A DNA stretch of 64,000 nt from Fistulifera solaris (GCA_030295235.1 AP026125.1:868001-932000); one strand, 5' to 3'. Counted from the stretch's first letter, positions 46,711 through 59,128 are shown. Notes: generated from the letters alone by a model not told the origin. Program-made: numbers and translations.

Positions 46711-47873
46711 TTAACTAGTGGGTTTAGGAGCAGCGCTTGCCGCATCTTCCTGTCCCCTCTCTCCCAGCCTTCCTGTTTTCCCTTGATCCATTTGTTCGTA
46801 GGTTTGCCCCATGGCTAGACCAGCTGAATTCTGTTTCTCTCCAGGGAGTAATTGTTGCATAGTATGGTAGACGGCATTTATTATTTCATCCGAAGGCGGA
46901 CCCTCTTGATCGGTCCGTAGTCGTGACAAGGCCGTCTCCATGGTCGTAGCCGGAGGGTATCCTGCCACCGCCACCACTTCAAAGGTTTTTCCCACAGCCG
47001 AGGGTGTCGTCAAAGCATCCACCAGAATGCGCGCTACATCTTTTCGATTGATGCGTCCCACTGCCACATCCCCTTGACTGAAGATGGGCCGTGACCCCGC
47101 CGGCCAATCGTCATTGAGACCCGCCGGTCGCACAATCGTGTACGGTACATTGCATTCATTGCATGCTTCGCGCAGTCGTTCTTCGCTTTCTCGCTTGACA
47201 TCCAAAATGCCAAACGGATTGAGTCGAACAATGGGAATGTCGGCGGCACCAACCAGTCGCTTCTTTTTGTCGTCCGACCAAGTGGGTCTTGTGACACCCG
47301 CTGAGCTGCACACGACGAGTTTGGGTAAACCGTCGTTGTTTTTGTTTTTCGATAAGGCTTGAGAAATGTTGGGCAAGGCGATGAGATCAATGGATCGTTT
47401 GGGTAAAGAGCCATTCCCAACAAGGATCGGATTTTATCCATCCACTATTGAGAGGGATTGTTGGAAAAGCCCGTCGCACACCAGATTGTCGCATCGACCC
47501 CTTCCAAGACTTGTTCGAACGACGTTCCGAAATCGGCCTTGACAATTTTCAATTGGGGCGAACTAACGGGGAGTACTTGTCGCGCTTTTTCTTCGTCGCG
47601 TACGACGGCCACGACTTGCGAAACTCCTTCGTTGAGGAGTGTCTGTACGACGACTTGCCCCGTGCGACCGGTTGCACCCGCTACAGCCACACTTTTCACG
47701 ACCGATTTCAATTCTTTGGGTACAAAAGGATTGGTGTCTACTACCGGAGTTGTTGGGGCAGCTGTCGCCACCGTCGAGAGAAAAGGGAACGCATTGAAGC
47801 TGAACGATTCCGTATTTGTGATAGCAATCAGCAACGCAAAGACATGAACCAGCTTCATGGTCAGTTGTGTCAA
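46711..47873 (-). CDS. Atypical SDR / NAD(P)-binding protein, interrupted as read
   Basis: NmrA/atypical short-chain-dehydrogenase protein of ~387 aa if read through. Residues 60-80 hold the dinucleotide-binding VAVAGATGRTGQVVVQTLL; VVAVVRD follows and later VVCSSAGVTRP, YTIVRPAGLNDD and INRKDVARILVDAL, typical of plastid-located SDRs of unknown substrate. The N-terminus is a signal peptide (MKLVHVFALLIAI) followed by ESFSFNAFPF, consistent with plastid import. Two breaks: an in-frame TAG (+ strand CTA 47445-47447) after GFSNNPSQ, and one base short at GGG 47401-47403, after which LYPKRSIDLIALPNISQ restores the family pattern. The stop is not a homopolymer slip, so this copy could be a true null or carry a substitution error. 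Confidence 0.7.
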
Positions 47874-48703
47874 TATATAAGTGAACGAATAGCTAAGATA
47901 CTTCTAGTTGGTACCTTTGTAGAATCCTTTTCTCTTTTTGTCGAAACGATAAGTTTGCGTCATGGTTGTCGGAGTGCGGGCGAAATACCTGGTAAGCTTA
48001 TTTTGTTGGTCTCTTGTCAGTCACATTTTTGGCTGCGTCAGTCGTTGTTTATGACGTCATCCTGATTAAAGCTTTCTGTACTATAGTCAAAAGTGTATGT
48101 CAACTTATCCAAGACTGCATCTCAGTCATGAATCAATATTCTCTTGAGCGGCAATGTTACTTACAGTTCGTTCGTTTGCCAATTATTCTGAGCTACATTT
48201 GCCGTTATTTCGATTACATAGGCTTTGAGCAGCGTTTGAATTGGACTCTCCGATGTTTTAACGTCGAAAAGACTACGAAACGTTGTCTTCCGTATTTACT
48301 ATCGACCCAAAGTGTTGGTTCAAGGAAACCACGACTGCATCTTGGTCATGAGTCATGAATCAATATCATTATTATTTGTCTGAGCCAGATTGTCACCTCA
48401 TCAACATTCCCTAGACCTAGCACCAATACGATGATCCACTTTTTCAATATTCAATAACACAGTTAATCATTTTCCGCCTTGTAAGGTGCTAGCCAACACT
48501 TTTACAGTACTAGAGTAACTGGTGGCGGTTGGTGTCGCACTGTAATATCTCAAACAGTGGAGCAAGCAAATGAACCCCAACTCTTGATGAAGAACAAAAA
48601 TGAATTCTTTTGCTAACGACAAAACGACGACACACGCTTTAACTTTGACGACCCTTTCCTTGCAACGAGGAACTAGTTGCAATCATTGCACATTATACAA
48701 AAC
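47874..48703. other. Divergent intergenic region, SDR / phytochelatin synthase
   Basis: About 830 bp between head-to-head genes. It contains two diverged pieces of satellite A: one at about 48110-48140 (GACTGCATCTCAGTCATGAA) and one at 48301-48360 (CCAAAGTGTTGGTTCAAGG…). No gene is visible. Confidence 0.55.
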
Positions 48704-50068
48704 ATGCGCTTCACAGCTCTATTACCTTTCGTTCTCCATTCGACAACATCAGCATTCTCGACAAAACCTTCCGCAGTTCTAACAACAATGCAGCGGACAT
48801 TTTATCAACGACCCCTGCCCACGTCGTGTACCGCCTTTTCGTCCGAACAGGGAAAACTCTTTTTCCGATCGGCTCTTGAACACAACGGTCTCAAGTCTTT
48901 TTATTCACTCATTGAACAATATTCGACACAAACGGAACCGGCGTTCTGTGGTTTAGCGACTCTGGTGGTGAGCTTGAATGCACTGGCCGTCGACCCCCGA
49001 CAAGTCTGGAAAGGTCCCTGGCGCTGGTATGAGGAAAGCATGCTCAATTGCTGTCTCGATTTGCATATTGTTAAAGAGACGGGAGTCAATTTACGGCAAT
49101 TTGAATGTATGGCGCACTGTCAAGGGTTGGCGACCGAGTTGTATTATACTGACGAAACGGGTTTGTCAGAGTTTCGAAATGCGGTGCGGCGGGCTTGTGT
49201 GGAGGATCATAGGGATGATCCCCATTCATCATCTCCCATTTTAGCAGTCTCCTATTCACGTCGAGTACTTGGACAGACTGGATCGGGACATTTTTCACCA
49301 GTCGCCGCTTACGATCAAGTATCGGATCAAGTTCTCATTCTCGATGTTGCTCGCTTCAAATATGGAGCCCATTGGGTGCCCTTACCACTGCTGTACGAAG
49401 CCATGCAACCATTGGATCCCGATACGAGTCGTTCACGTGGATATTTGCTCCTCTCGGGACCACCGCAACATGCCAAAAATGGTGATGACAAAAACGAACG
49501 GAAGGAAACACTTCAACCGGCTCTACTTTTATTCTCGCCCATGGAACAACGTGATGCTCGACAAGCGTTCAAAAATAGGTTTCTGGTAGATCAGCGGTTG
49601 GAACCTACTTTTGGGCAGATTTTGGACTATTGTACATCGGGTGGAAAAGATTGGGGGAGGTTATGGGAGCTGACTCAGGTACAACTACGACCATGCGTCG
49701 AAGATAACGCAAACGATCAAACGATATCTATACAAGATCTCGTCGACAAAATGGTGGAAATCTTAGAGGATCTTGTCAGATCGGAAAAAGGCCAAGCTTT
49801 CGAAACAGCCCAACCAGTTGAAATGGAGAAGGACGGTTGTTGTCGTAGCAAATGTCGTCCGAATTTCGGACGAACACATCCAGTGACTGCTACTCAGGTT
49901 GCATACTTGGTGTATCTGTCTGTATTGGAGGAGGATAAGCGACGGGGACTTTTGTACTCTGCTGCCGACGCGACTTCTGTCGTCGACGGGGTGGCACGGG
50001 ATCAGTTGTTGCACGAAGCTCATTTGCTTCGAACTGCGCTTGACGTGAGTGATACAGATGTATTGTAA
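48704..50068 (+). CDS. PCS: Phytochelatin synthase with plastid-type presequence
   Basis: Single-exon gene, 454 aa, no frame break. This papain-like transpeptidase makes (gamma-Glu-Cys)n-Gly from glutathione to bind cadmium and other metals. The catalytic triad is in place: Cys ~82 in EPAFCGLATL, His ~196 in GSGHFSPVAAYD, Asp in LILDVARFKY. The family signature NALAVDPRQVWKGPWRWYEESML follows the Cys directly (split here as NALAVDP and WKGPWRW). The C-terminal half has a Cys cluster (GCCRSKC) as in eukaryotic PCS. The start MRFTALLPF opens a signal peptide ending TTSA|FSTK, the diatom plastid motif, which would place phytochelatin synthesis in the plastid; this location is inferred. An earlier in-frame start is not supported. 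Confidence 0.95.
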   Translation: MRFTALLPFVLHSTTSAFSTKPSAVLTTMQRTFYQRPLPTSCTAFSSEQGKLFFRSALEHNGLKSFYSLIEQYSTQTEPAFCGLATLVVSLNALAVDPRQVWKGPWRWYEESMLNCCLDLHIVKETGVNLRQFECMAHCQGLATELYYTDETGLSEFRNAVRRACVEDHRDDPHSSSPILAVSYSRRVLGQTGSGHFSPVAAYDQVSDQVLILDVARFKYGAHWVPLPLLYEAMQPLDPDTSRSRGYLLLSGPPQHAKNGDDKNERKETLQPALLLFSPMEQRDARQAFKNRFLVDQRLEPTFGQILDYCTSGGKDWGRLWELTQVQLRPCVEDNANDQTISIQDLVDKMVEILEDLVRSEKGQAFETAQPVEMEKDGCCRSKCRPNFGRTHPVTATQVAYLVYLSVLEEDKRRGLLYSAADATSVVDGVARDQLLHEAHLLRTALDVSDTDVL

Positions 50069-50648
50069 TAGTTAACATCCTTATTTGTTTATTACCACGT
50101 ATGTGAACAGATTACGTTAGGCTTCAAAATAGCTAGAGTCAGATTTTTTTTTGCTAGCTGTGACCTTGCTCTACGTTAGAGTAAAGTATTCGATTTTCAA
50201 ATCCACAAGGATTTGCAATCTCAGTAACTGCACACTGCAAAGCGCTTGCATATATAGCTTACTAAGATTTTTGCAACTAAATAAAGCCATCATATGCTGA
50301 GCAGAACTTTTTTGACCATGTCGCATGCGAGAAACGCCTTGACGGATCCGGCGTTGTTCTGACTCATGACTGGAAATCCAGTCTTGTACTCTAGAAATAC
50401 GGACAACACTCAAGATCATTGTCAACTGGAGGGATCGAAGAGGAAAATAACAGCTACCGCGCAGTACAATGCAATGGAGAATAATTATTTTTTGACAACA
50501 AAAAATTGCAATCATATGCTGAGCGGCAAAAGTTTACCAGGTATCACGTCGCAAGCGAGGAGAACGAAACCGATCCGCTGTCGTTCTGGCTCATGACTGA
50601 AAATCCAGTCTTGTTGAAATACTGAGTCCACTCCGGACTTGGCTCCAG
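50069..50648. other. Intergenic with a diverged ~120-bp direct duplication
   Basis: ATCATATGCTGAGC occurs at about 50289 and 50511. After both copies come matching stretches ending TCATGACTG(G/A)AAATCCAGTCTTG (50366-50388 and 50592-50614). The two copies of roughly 100-120 bp are about 222 bp apart and clearly diverged. No gene is seen. Confidence 0.5.
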
Positions 50649-50735
50649 CGAAATAAGGCAGTGGTGTAAAATTATGACTACAAGTGTTACATCTACCACG
50701 GAGGCTTCCCGTCTGTACTACACTCGGTTATTTCG
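50649..50735 (-). repeat. Terminal direct repeat of the copia element, left (3') copy
   Basis: 87 bp, starting CGAAATAAGG and ending TTATTTCG (an 8-bp inverted pair). It is nearly identical to 57387-57474, with one C fewer in a C-run. On the element's strand the purine tract GAGGGGA lies directly before it, where a polypurine tract is expected. CCAG precedes it (50645-50648). Confidence 0.7.
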
Positions 50736-53700
50736 GTCCCCTCACGATGAGACCCGAGCTAGGGCTTCAACGTGTCCTTCATAACCGATAAACCCTTATT
50801 TCATGGAAAAACAACATAAAAACCATGACGATTCATTCATCGAATCCATCCTTCATCATGTGGAAAATACATCAAAACCACACATCGACTTGTCCGTGGA
50901 AAATACGTCAAAACCACGTATCAAACTTGAAACTTCAATCACTGTACCTGGACGAAAAACTTATCCCCAGGAGGCTCATCCCATCGGAATAGTAAACATA
51001 ACTACCCAACCAGTGCATCGGGACCTATCGCCTGCATCACTGATGTAAAATACGCTTCACCAGTGGATCTCGTACATTCCCAGCTTGAATCTTCGTCAGA
51101 ATATCTGCCAAATTCGTCTTCGTGAGGCTCGTAGGATACATCAACGATACCCATTGCAACTCGGCCACGCATATAGTGATATGCCACCGAATTGGACTTC
51201 TTCTTCAGAACTGATTCAGGAATACTCGAGTTCTTGATCACCGACATATTGTCACCTTTGACAACCGCAGGATCTTCTACCGGCACACCCATCATCTGTA
51301 GTTTGTACCGTAGACCTTCGATTAACTCGACCGCCCGTTTTCATAGCACTAAACTCAGCACCAAATGTCGACGTCTCAATCGAAGTTTGCTTCTTGCTGT
51401 ACCATACTGTCAATGACCTGTTCAAATAGATCAAGACACCTGTACGGGAACGACGAGTAACATGGTCACCTGCCAAGTCAGCATCAACGAAACACGTTAT
51501 TTGCACAGGCTTACCCAATGGCTTTGGACAATCCGTTGGAATCATAGGCTTAGCATCTCGGTAAAAGTCATTCCAATCAGGTCTAGGTTGTCTGGCGTGC
51601 TCGACATACGAAGGATCGAACACAATCTTAGACCTTTCATGTGACCTCAAATATGCAAAGACATGCACAACCGCAGCTAGATGGCCTTTCCTTGGCATCG
51701 CACTGTGAGACGCAAGCATCGAAACTTCACCACAAATATCAACTCTTCCAAGCTCGACCATCCAGCCGTAAAACCCCTATCTGCGAAAGTGATAAAACTG
51801 GATTTCGCCGTCATCGCACTCCCGGCGATATGTCAAGCTCCGGACGGTACTTCGGTGGTAAAACACTTGACGCCTTCTTCGGGTAAAGCCTCATCTCGCT
51901 TTTCCAACCAAAGACAAACGTTTCAGTATTGCTTCCTTCACATATTCATTCGAACTCATCGACCAACAAGGCTTTTCATCACCCGGGAATTGATGCTGAC
52001 CAATCGTCGAACCCAAGTAGCGAAGTCGGCTTGCCTATCGAACCTTCTTTCAGAAGAAAGTGTTGATCAAGCTTGTATAGAATAGCTTCCGGCGCTGCAG
52101 AAACACACAGGATGTCATCCGTATAGACCAATACCAACTCGTAGTAACTAGTCCCATCCGCTTTCTGTGCCGGCCGTATCCATACATCGTTATCCCATTT
52201 CGACAAGGTGTAAAACTCAACGACTCATGCAAACACTCACTCAGATATGACCTCCACGCAGCTCCAGAACTCTTCAGTCCGTAAAGAGCTTTCACGATTT
52301 TCGCCTTTCGACCTTTGAACTGTGGACCAAATTCGGCACCGCAAATAATAAAGATTCGTTCTCGAACTGGTGCATTCAAGTACGCATTTCCAATATCTGC
52401 CGCCATAATGTCCAAATCGTTCAATGCCGCGAAGTAGGAAGGCAATCCGCACGCTTTCTCTCGATACAACACTAGCATAGGTAATCGAGCTCGGCGGATC
52501 CGTCATGTGTCCCCCCTGCTACGAGGGCGGGCCTTCCGTGTGAAATCTGGTTTTATATCAAAAACCATGTGAACCCCAATCTTGGTAAAACCAGCAGGAT
52601 CGGGAGCGTCTTCGTCAAGGATCTGAAACGCCCTTAGCTACCGCGACGCATCTCTTCGCGAACGCCCCAAAAAGTCAGTTCCCGTAGCGCGATCAATCGC
52701 CAATGCTTCTTCGACTGTCTTTGGCAACGCGATTCCATATTTCTGAGTAACACGAAAGTAGCTTAGCCATCGCTTTGATGATCCTGGTCCTTCTCTTGAG
52801 CGTGTAGGGAACCCACCATGAGAAAGCAGGCTCCTCAGCAATCTGTCTCGCAACAGCAAATTCCGCTAACTGTAAAGGGTGAGACTGCTTTAGGTCTTTC
52901 AGTTTCTCCCAAGTAGTAGTGCCATCATTCCATAGACAACACAGCTTCCATCCCTTGGTAGTCCGCTTAGGATACTTTCGGTTGTTGTGGATCACGAATG
53001 CCTCTTCATGCGGAACCGCTGCGACGACTCTTTCTTGTAGTCCACTATTTCCTTTAGGACATAACTCGCGAGCCCATGGTCATCCACTTCGGCATAGATG
53101 GCTTCAGCGATCTGATTCGCATGATAAGCCTCCACTTCACCCGTATCAAATTCAATCTCATACAGAGCGGTATCGAGCAAAGGGTTAGGATGGTACCGGC
53201 CAATAGGATTCCCGTCTTGATCGTGCTTCCGACCTTTAACCGCATCACGACATCGAAAGTCCCCTATGGAAGCATTACCCTTGCTGAGACATATTGATTG
53301 TATGAATCGTAATCAAACTCATCAGCTTCCTTTATCTCGGGAACTTCGGGATCTTGCGACCGGTCGGAACATAGTATTCCAACTCTGGGGTGCGCTCGTC
53401 TTCCGGTATCTCGGTCGGATCCAAGGGCATGGCTCGGTCCTTCAGCTTTTGCTCCAACGTCTGCGTGAACTTTGCCATCAACTCAGCAACGGCTTGGCTA
53501 TTCTGTTCCTCAACTGACAAAGGGAAAACACTTGTACGGGAAATCGGTCGACCAGAAGCGGGTAGGATCCTAGCACATAGGACATCACCGACATCGAAAC
53601 TGGGACCAAGGTATCTTCCAAGATGCTTCCTTTCCATATTTTCGTCTTGAGGCGAGATAAACCAAACCCAATCATACCAACCGAACTCACAAATGTGTGA

Positions 53701-56700
53701 AATATCAGCGGTGTCCCCTGTCAAAAGCGTCATGCACTTCACCATCTAACTGTCTTATGGAAAGACAAGAGTGGCTCCGAACATACGCGTGGTAGACCAA
53801 ACATAGGTCCCATAGACAACGTGGGGAATTCGTGCGAATCATAGCACGCCCTATACATCCTTTTCAATTCACGAATGCCGTCTTCAGCGAGGGTTGGCGT
53901 TGTGTGCTTCGATCGGCCTAATGGTCGCTTGCACTCGTTGCGCCTTTCGCTTAAACTCTCCTGCTGTCAACTCTCCGGCATTGTCTGGAATCAAAGTGTG
54001 AGGGACTCCGACGCTGACGAAACAAGTTGTCAAGCGTGTAATGGGCATCGCTTTTCTTTTCAATCGGGTCCACACATATCCAGTGAAAGGGGGTGCAATA
54101 CACAGCCGCATATTTGTTACCCAGCAGTGAGACACATGTACCGACCAGAATGTCGCAGTACATCTCCGTATTAAGCCGAGGATAACGCAGCTGGTACGCG
54201 AAATGGTTTGAGACGGCAGCGTTCCAGAGACTGTCGAGAAGTCCCGAATTGCCCGTTGGCGTCATTCGCTGGAGCGTTTAGCCGTCTCGAATCCCTATAC
54301 TCCATCGTTTTGCCAAATCTTCGGGTGCGACATATGCTTTCCGGTTCTTCGTTGAGATTGCAGCACTTGTAAGCGAAGCAGCATACGAATCGATGTCAAA
54401 AGCTGCCGAACCGCTCAGCTGAAATCACAGCAATCGAACGAGCTGGCGGGACAAATGTGCGCTCACTTCAGAATCGAACCAAGCATCCTCTGTCCCCCTA
54501 AACGAAGCTCAGAGTCAAGGGAAACACGCAATGAGTCCTCATCATGCGCGTGGTTAGAATCCATAGGATCCCAGAACGACTTCGGAGGTGACGTTTACAT
54601 GGATGCAGTCAACGTCCGAGCTCAGTTCGTTGTCGGTCGGTCGGCGAGTGGGGAAATATGAAATAGTCCCCATCAGTTTCAAAGGAATCTGGAGAGCTGG
54701 CTCAGAAAACAAAATAGAATGGCTCTCCGGGCGACGTTGTTCCGGGAGGTAGGTGTAGGAGAGGAGTTTCATTCACAACGACTTGGTTGTGCCGAAGTTG
54801 AGCGGGGCTGATCAAGTGTCCATGCATGTTTGAAAAGTAGAGTGACTGGTGAAAGAACAAAACGTGGGTTTGCAGCGTCGTGGGGCAATCGTATGCAACC
54901 GCGAACTGTACCAATGGGAACTTTGGTCACTTTCCCAAGAGAACTAATGAATGGTTCCACCGAAACTGTTTCGGCCGGTATCATACACGAGAACCGCTCG
55001 TCTTTACCGAACGAGCAAGTATCGCGAGTGCGAGTCCAATTCAGCTCTACCAGGAGTCTGTTGTCGCATTGCCGCCGCGAACTCGCTGCACCGCCAGTCA
55101 AGGTCGTCGACTCATGCGGTTACCTGTCGACTCAACCACATCGTCACTATCGGAGTCAGCCGTCTCAACAGCTGAAGCATTTCGCCCTCGGACTTAGCCC
55201 TTTCACGAGCATTGCGAACTTCTTCCTGTTTCTCTTTTGGCAACTTGATCCACTCCTTCCATTTGTAGTACGGGACACCATCCTTGCCTTTCTTTGCTTT
55301 TCCGCCCTTTCCTTTACCAGATTTGCCGCCACCTTTCTTGTTGTTACCGCCGCCAGAATTTCTGGTAACCGAAGAAATGTTGCTAGTGGAACCACGGGTC
55401 TTTGCTGCATCTTGCTTCTTTCTATCAACCTGCTCAGCCAAGTAGTTCATCGCGCTGAAGGTACTTTCCAACACAGCATCAGCCCGGACGCTGCTCGACG
55501 CTTCATCTTTAGTTCATCTGCCCAGATGTTGTCTAGAAAGATTCGTACCTTCCTATCTTCAGTCATCACCTCACCCGCCTCTTCCAAGTCCAAGAAAGCC
55601 AAGTTAAGCTTCTGACAGTAGTCTTCAAAGGTGAAGTTACGCCTTTCCATCATAGAAGACTGTCGAAAGGACTCGGTCGGCCTGAGCAATGTTGGGCGCT
55701 TCTGATAAGAATGCCCCATATAGTGAGTCTTCAAGGCAAAATAAGCGCGTCCATCCTTGCTGTAAGCAAAAGGCTTAACCCAATTCCAAGCTGGTCCACC
55801 GTGTGAAACCTGACGAATAACGCCTCCACAGCATCATATTGTCTTCTTCATACTGGTCTCCATCATGGCGAAAGTGACGAACAAGTTCCGACATAGCATC
55901 AGGGACACCGAAACCTGGATCATCAACCCCTTCGATTCCATCGGGATCGACATGCTCCCGCACAAGGTACGACAAAGGCGCACCATAAGCTCCAAGGTGA
56001 TTGCCAAGTACCTCGCCGATGTCTTCAATCGTCTTCCCGAGCGTTTTCCACCTTCAACAACACATCAATCTTAGGAAGATCTTTGTTGGTCTCACGCATG
56101 CGAATGCGCCACGCAAAGTCCAAGCGCTGCCCAATCGAGCAAGAGTTGCAAAGCCAGGAACAAACTCGCGCTGCAAGCGGTGCAAGTGGAAAAGGAAGTA
56201 GCGAAGCTGACGAACACGGAGCTCAAGATTGACTCCGATCGCAATACCACGGTTCGGAATCATCGCGAGGTTGCATCGGTGCAGCCTCCGCTCCAGCCGC
56301 AGGAGGGACAAAGGCTGGGTTTGGAATCAAACCCCCAGGGTTTCAATCTTCGTAAAGATCTCCTGAACGTACTTATCACTCCGGTGCGTCAAGTCGTCAA
56401 ACGCTGGTAATGCCTTGGCCATTGATGGCCTGATGAGCTGCCGCATCCTCAATAAAGAGGACATCACGGAGGTAGTTGTTGAATGCAGCAAGATTGGCTG
56501 CCATCGTAAACAAGGAGAAAGGAGAGAAAGTTCACAAATCGGAATGCGAGGGAGATAAAACGTAAACGACGTTTTCTTTTTCTTTTTTGTGTGCGAAACT
56601 GCATCGTCGCTAAAACGTTTGCACGAAATTCGACCCCTTTACTCTCCCTTCGAGAGTGTTGTTTACTGTAGGGAACTCCAGTGTAAAGCGCCAAAAGTGC

Positions 56701-57386
56701 CCTTATGTACGTAAGGCCATTGTACACACTAGCCCATACAGAATAATCGTCCACACCCTCATTTAGCTCTGAATCCGTTCATAGTCAAAAAAACAGATCG
56801 GCCTAAACAGTATAGAACACGACCTCGGACAGGCCAAAATACACGCACAACACGATTTCACTTGCGCAACTTCTCGCGAAATCCGACGATGTTGTGCTTT
56901 GACCGCCTCTGGAGGAAAAACATTCCTCCACCATGAGGACTTCGCAACAATCGGGTGAATAATTCACTCATTTATGTATTCTAGCATTAAAGGTGTATTA
57001 GCATGTATACGAGGCGCCCCCATATTTTACCGACAAGTGACATAATCACTGTGGTCCGATGCATCCATCGACAGAGCCAGAACTGTCAATAAAGGAAAGC
57101 AACGGTGCTTCATAAGCGCTAATTACCTCACAAACCCAGCCATCTAATCAAGACATATGATTAACATGATGACTCCATGGGGTCGACCTATACATAAGGT
57201 CATGATCTCACATTTTCATGTGGACAATTGTCGACTTCCGACAACGCCGAGATCATCTCCTTGACCACTCAAGCCCAACAGTTAGTAACACATACATAAG
57301 GAACATTACTCTTACGATATTACCATTGTTTTCCTGTGTATTTCATCGTTTCAGAGGGATTCATCGCGAAACCCCGGCTTTTAACC

Positions 57387-57474
57387 CGAAATAAGGCAGT
57401 GGTGTAAAATTATGACTACAAGTGTTACATCTACCACGGAGGCTTCCCCGTCTGTACTACACTCGGTTATTTCG
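57387..57474 (-). repeat. Terminal direct repeat of the copia element, right (5') copy
   Basis: 88 bp, matching 50649-50735 over its whole length, followed by CCAG (57475-57478). If these are LTRs they are unusually short, and I could not find a clear tRNA primer-binding site next to this copy. Confidence 0.65.
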
Positions 57475-57605
57475 CCAGACTCCTCCTCCGGACTCCTCGG
57501 TCCGCTTTAGACTCCTCCTCCGGACTCATAGTCCGCTGTAGACTCCTCCACCAGACTCGGTCTGCTTTAGACTCCCTGGACTCCTCGTCCGGACTCCTAG
57601 TTTTT
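57475..57605. repeat. Low-complexity GACTCC-rich repeat
   Basis: AGACTCCTCCTCCGGACTC and variants (with TCCGCTTT or TCTGCTTT spacers) recur about every 25-35 bp right next to the retrotransposon's right end, followed by a short AG-dinucleotide run at about 57614-57627. It is non-coding and lies upstream of the SOD gene. Confidence 0.75.
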
Positions 57606-57984
57606 GTAGTCTCTAGAGAGAGAGAGTTCATTGCTGTTCGAAGGCCAGTTTTAATCGGCAGTTTCGCATTTCTTATTTCGTTTTTCGCAATCTTATTTTC
57701 GTATTTCACATTCGTATTTCGTATCCATGGATTTACAGAGAAAATGACAGACGAACTTCTTTATTTTTTACTGTCCTTTATGCGCAAATGCGAAGTGTGC
57801 GGCGTGCGGCCGCGCAAAAATACGAAAATGGGATATAAGTTCGGTTAACCTTAGGCGAAAGTTTACGTTCTGAAAATATCTTTGCAACAAACTCGCAACA
57901 TCGCTCGCATGATGAATTAGTGAAAGACGAGAAGCATCCCTCGTACAAACCAAGTAAACTTCTCCTTCATTTAATTATATCATT

Positions 57985-58922
57985 ATGTCCGCAAGTAAGC
58001 TCATCGTCGACAAGGCCCTTCGTGCCTCCATCAGCCTCGGCTCGTCAAAAATTCCCAGCGAATTGGCAAAATCGAGCGCTGCTTTCCTTTCCAGCGGAGC
58101 AACGAAGGCTACTCTTCCCGACCTTCCTTATGATTACGATGCCCTAGAGCGTAAGTACAATCATTAGCAGACCGATCGTGGGGAATGTTTGAAATCTCAC
58201 TTTTGAAGAATCAATACAGCTGTCATTTCCTCGGAAACCATGACGCTTCACCACACCAAGCATCATAATACATACGTTAGCAACTTGAATGCTGGTATGG
58301 AAAAGCTCGATGCGGCCATCACAGCTGGAGACGTTTCGGGTATTATTGCTTTACAGGGAGCGCTCAAATTCAACGGCGGAGGTCATTTGAATCACACACG
58401 TAAGTGTCAGATCGTTTGGAGAAATGTTTCCGCCTTCTATTGCTCGTCGTGCTCACGTCTTCTATGAATCTTTTGCAGTTTTCTGGGAAAATCTCGCACC
58501 CACTGGTAAATCATCCCGACCCTCTGGTCACTTGGAAGCCTGTATTATCAACTGCTTTGGTAGTGTGGATGCCATGAAGTCAGAGTTGAGCGCGAAGAGT
58601 ATCGCCATTCAGGGAAGCGGATGGGGATGGCTCGGATACAACACTGCCACCGGTGGGTATAATCTGTGAATGAGTTGTGGTGATGCTTCGAATCTGTTTT
58701 ACTAACACTTTCTCTGCATCAGGACGCATGGAAGTTGCCACCTGTGCGAACCAAGATCCGTTGCAGGCAACCACTGGTCTTGTTCCTTTGTTGGGCATTG
58801 ATGTCTGGGAGCATGCATACTATGTCGATTACAGGAACGTCCGTCCTGACTATGTCAAAGCAGTTTGGGACATTGTCAATTGGGATGTGGTGGCGGAACG
58901 CCTGGCTGCAGTGAAGAAGTAG
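57985..58922 (+). CDS. SOD2: Superoxide dismutase, Fe/Mn family (Mn-type)
   Basis: 239 aa in four exons: 57985-58150, 58220-58399, 58479-58652, 58723-58922, all GT-AG with matching phases and no frame break. It converts superoxide to peroxide and O2. Metal ligands are visible: His in [13 protein letters not shown] (two His-rich turns), His in LNHTLFW, and Asp/His in [27 protein letters not shown] and QDPL…[14 protein letters not shown] are features of the Mn-type rather than Fe-type enzyme. The N-terminus ([22 protein letters not shown]) is basic and Ser-rich without a hydrophobic signal peptide, so the mitochondrion is the likely site. Placement right after the retrotransposon means its upstream region is partly repeat-derived. 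Confidence 0.95.
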
Positions 58923-59128
58923 AGAGAATCTTCATGATCAAAAACTGCTTATATTTTAATTCATTTATTACACTTCATCGATTAGCAATAGGTATTGAGA
59001 ATTTACTGACACTTGTATACCAAAATACTATTTGATGTGGTAAATCTACATTCAAGGATGTCTCGTCTGCTTTCACCAGAAATACTATTAGCGACTCTGT
59101 AACGCGAAGGATGCCCAGTAAGTCAAGA

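Larger units (their letters stand above)
50649..57474 (-). mobile_element. Ty1/copia (CoDi-like) retrotransposon, decayed
   Basis: The element reads on the minus strand. Its gag starts at an ATG near 56504 (MAANLAAFNNYL) and covers about 56.5-55.1 kb, with a lysine/glycine-rich stretch. Protease and the copia linker follow (about 55.1-54.6 kb, FHQSLYF…LISPAQLR). Integrase is at about 54.27-53.3 kb (GVPHTLIPDNAGE), reverse transcriptase at about 53.0-52.0 kb (NAYLNAPVRE, ALYGLKSSGAAW, YTDDI) and RNase H at about 51.76-51.0 kb (CFVDADLAGD, SKKQTSIETSTFGAEF). Frames are broken at many points, more than expected from the homopolymer errors alone, so it is probably defective. It is bounded by 87/88-bp direct repeats with CCAG outside both ends. 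Confidence 0.9.
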
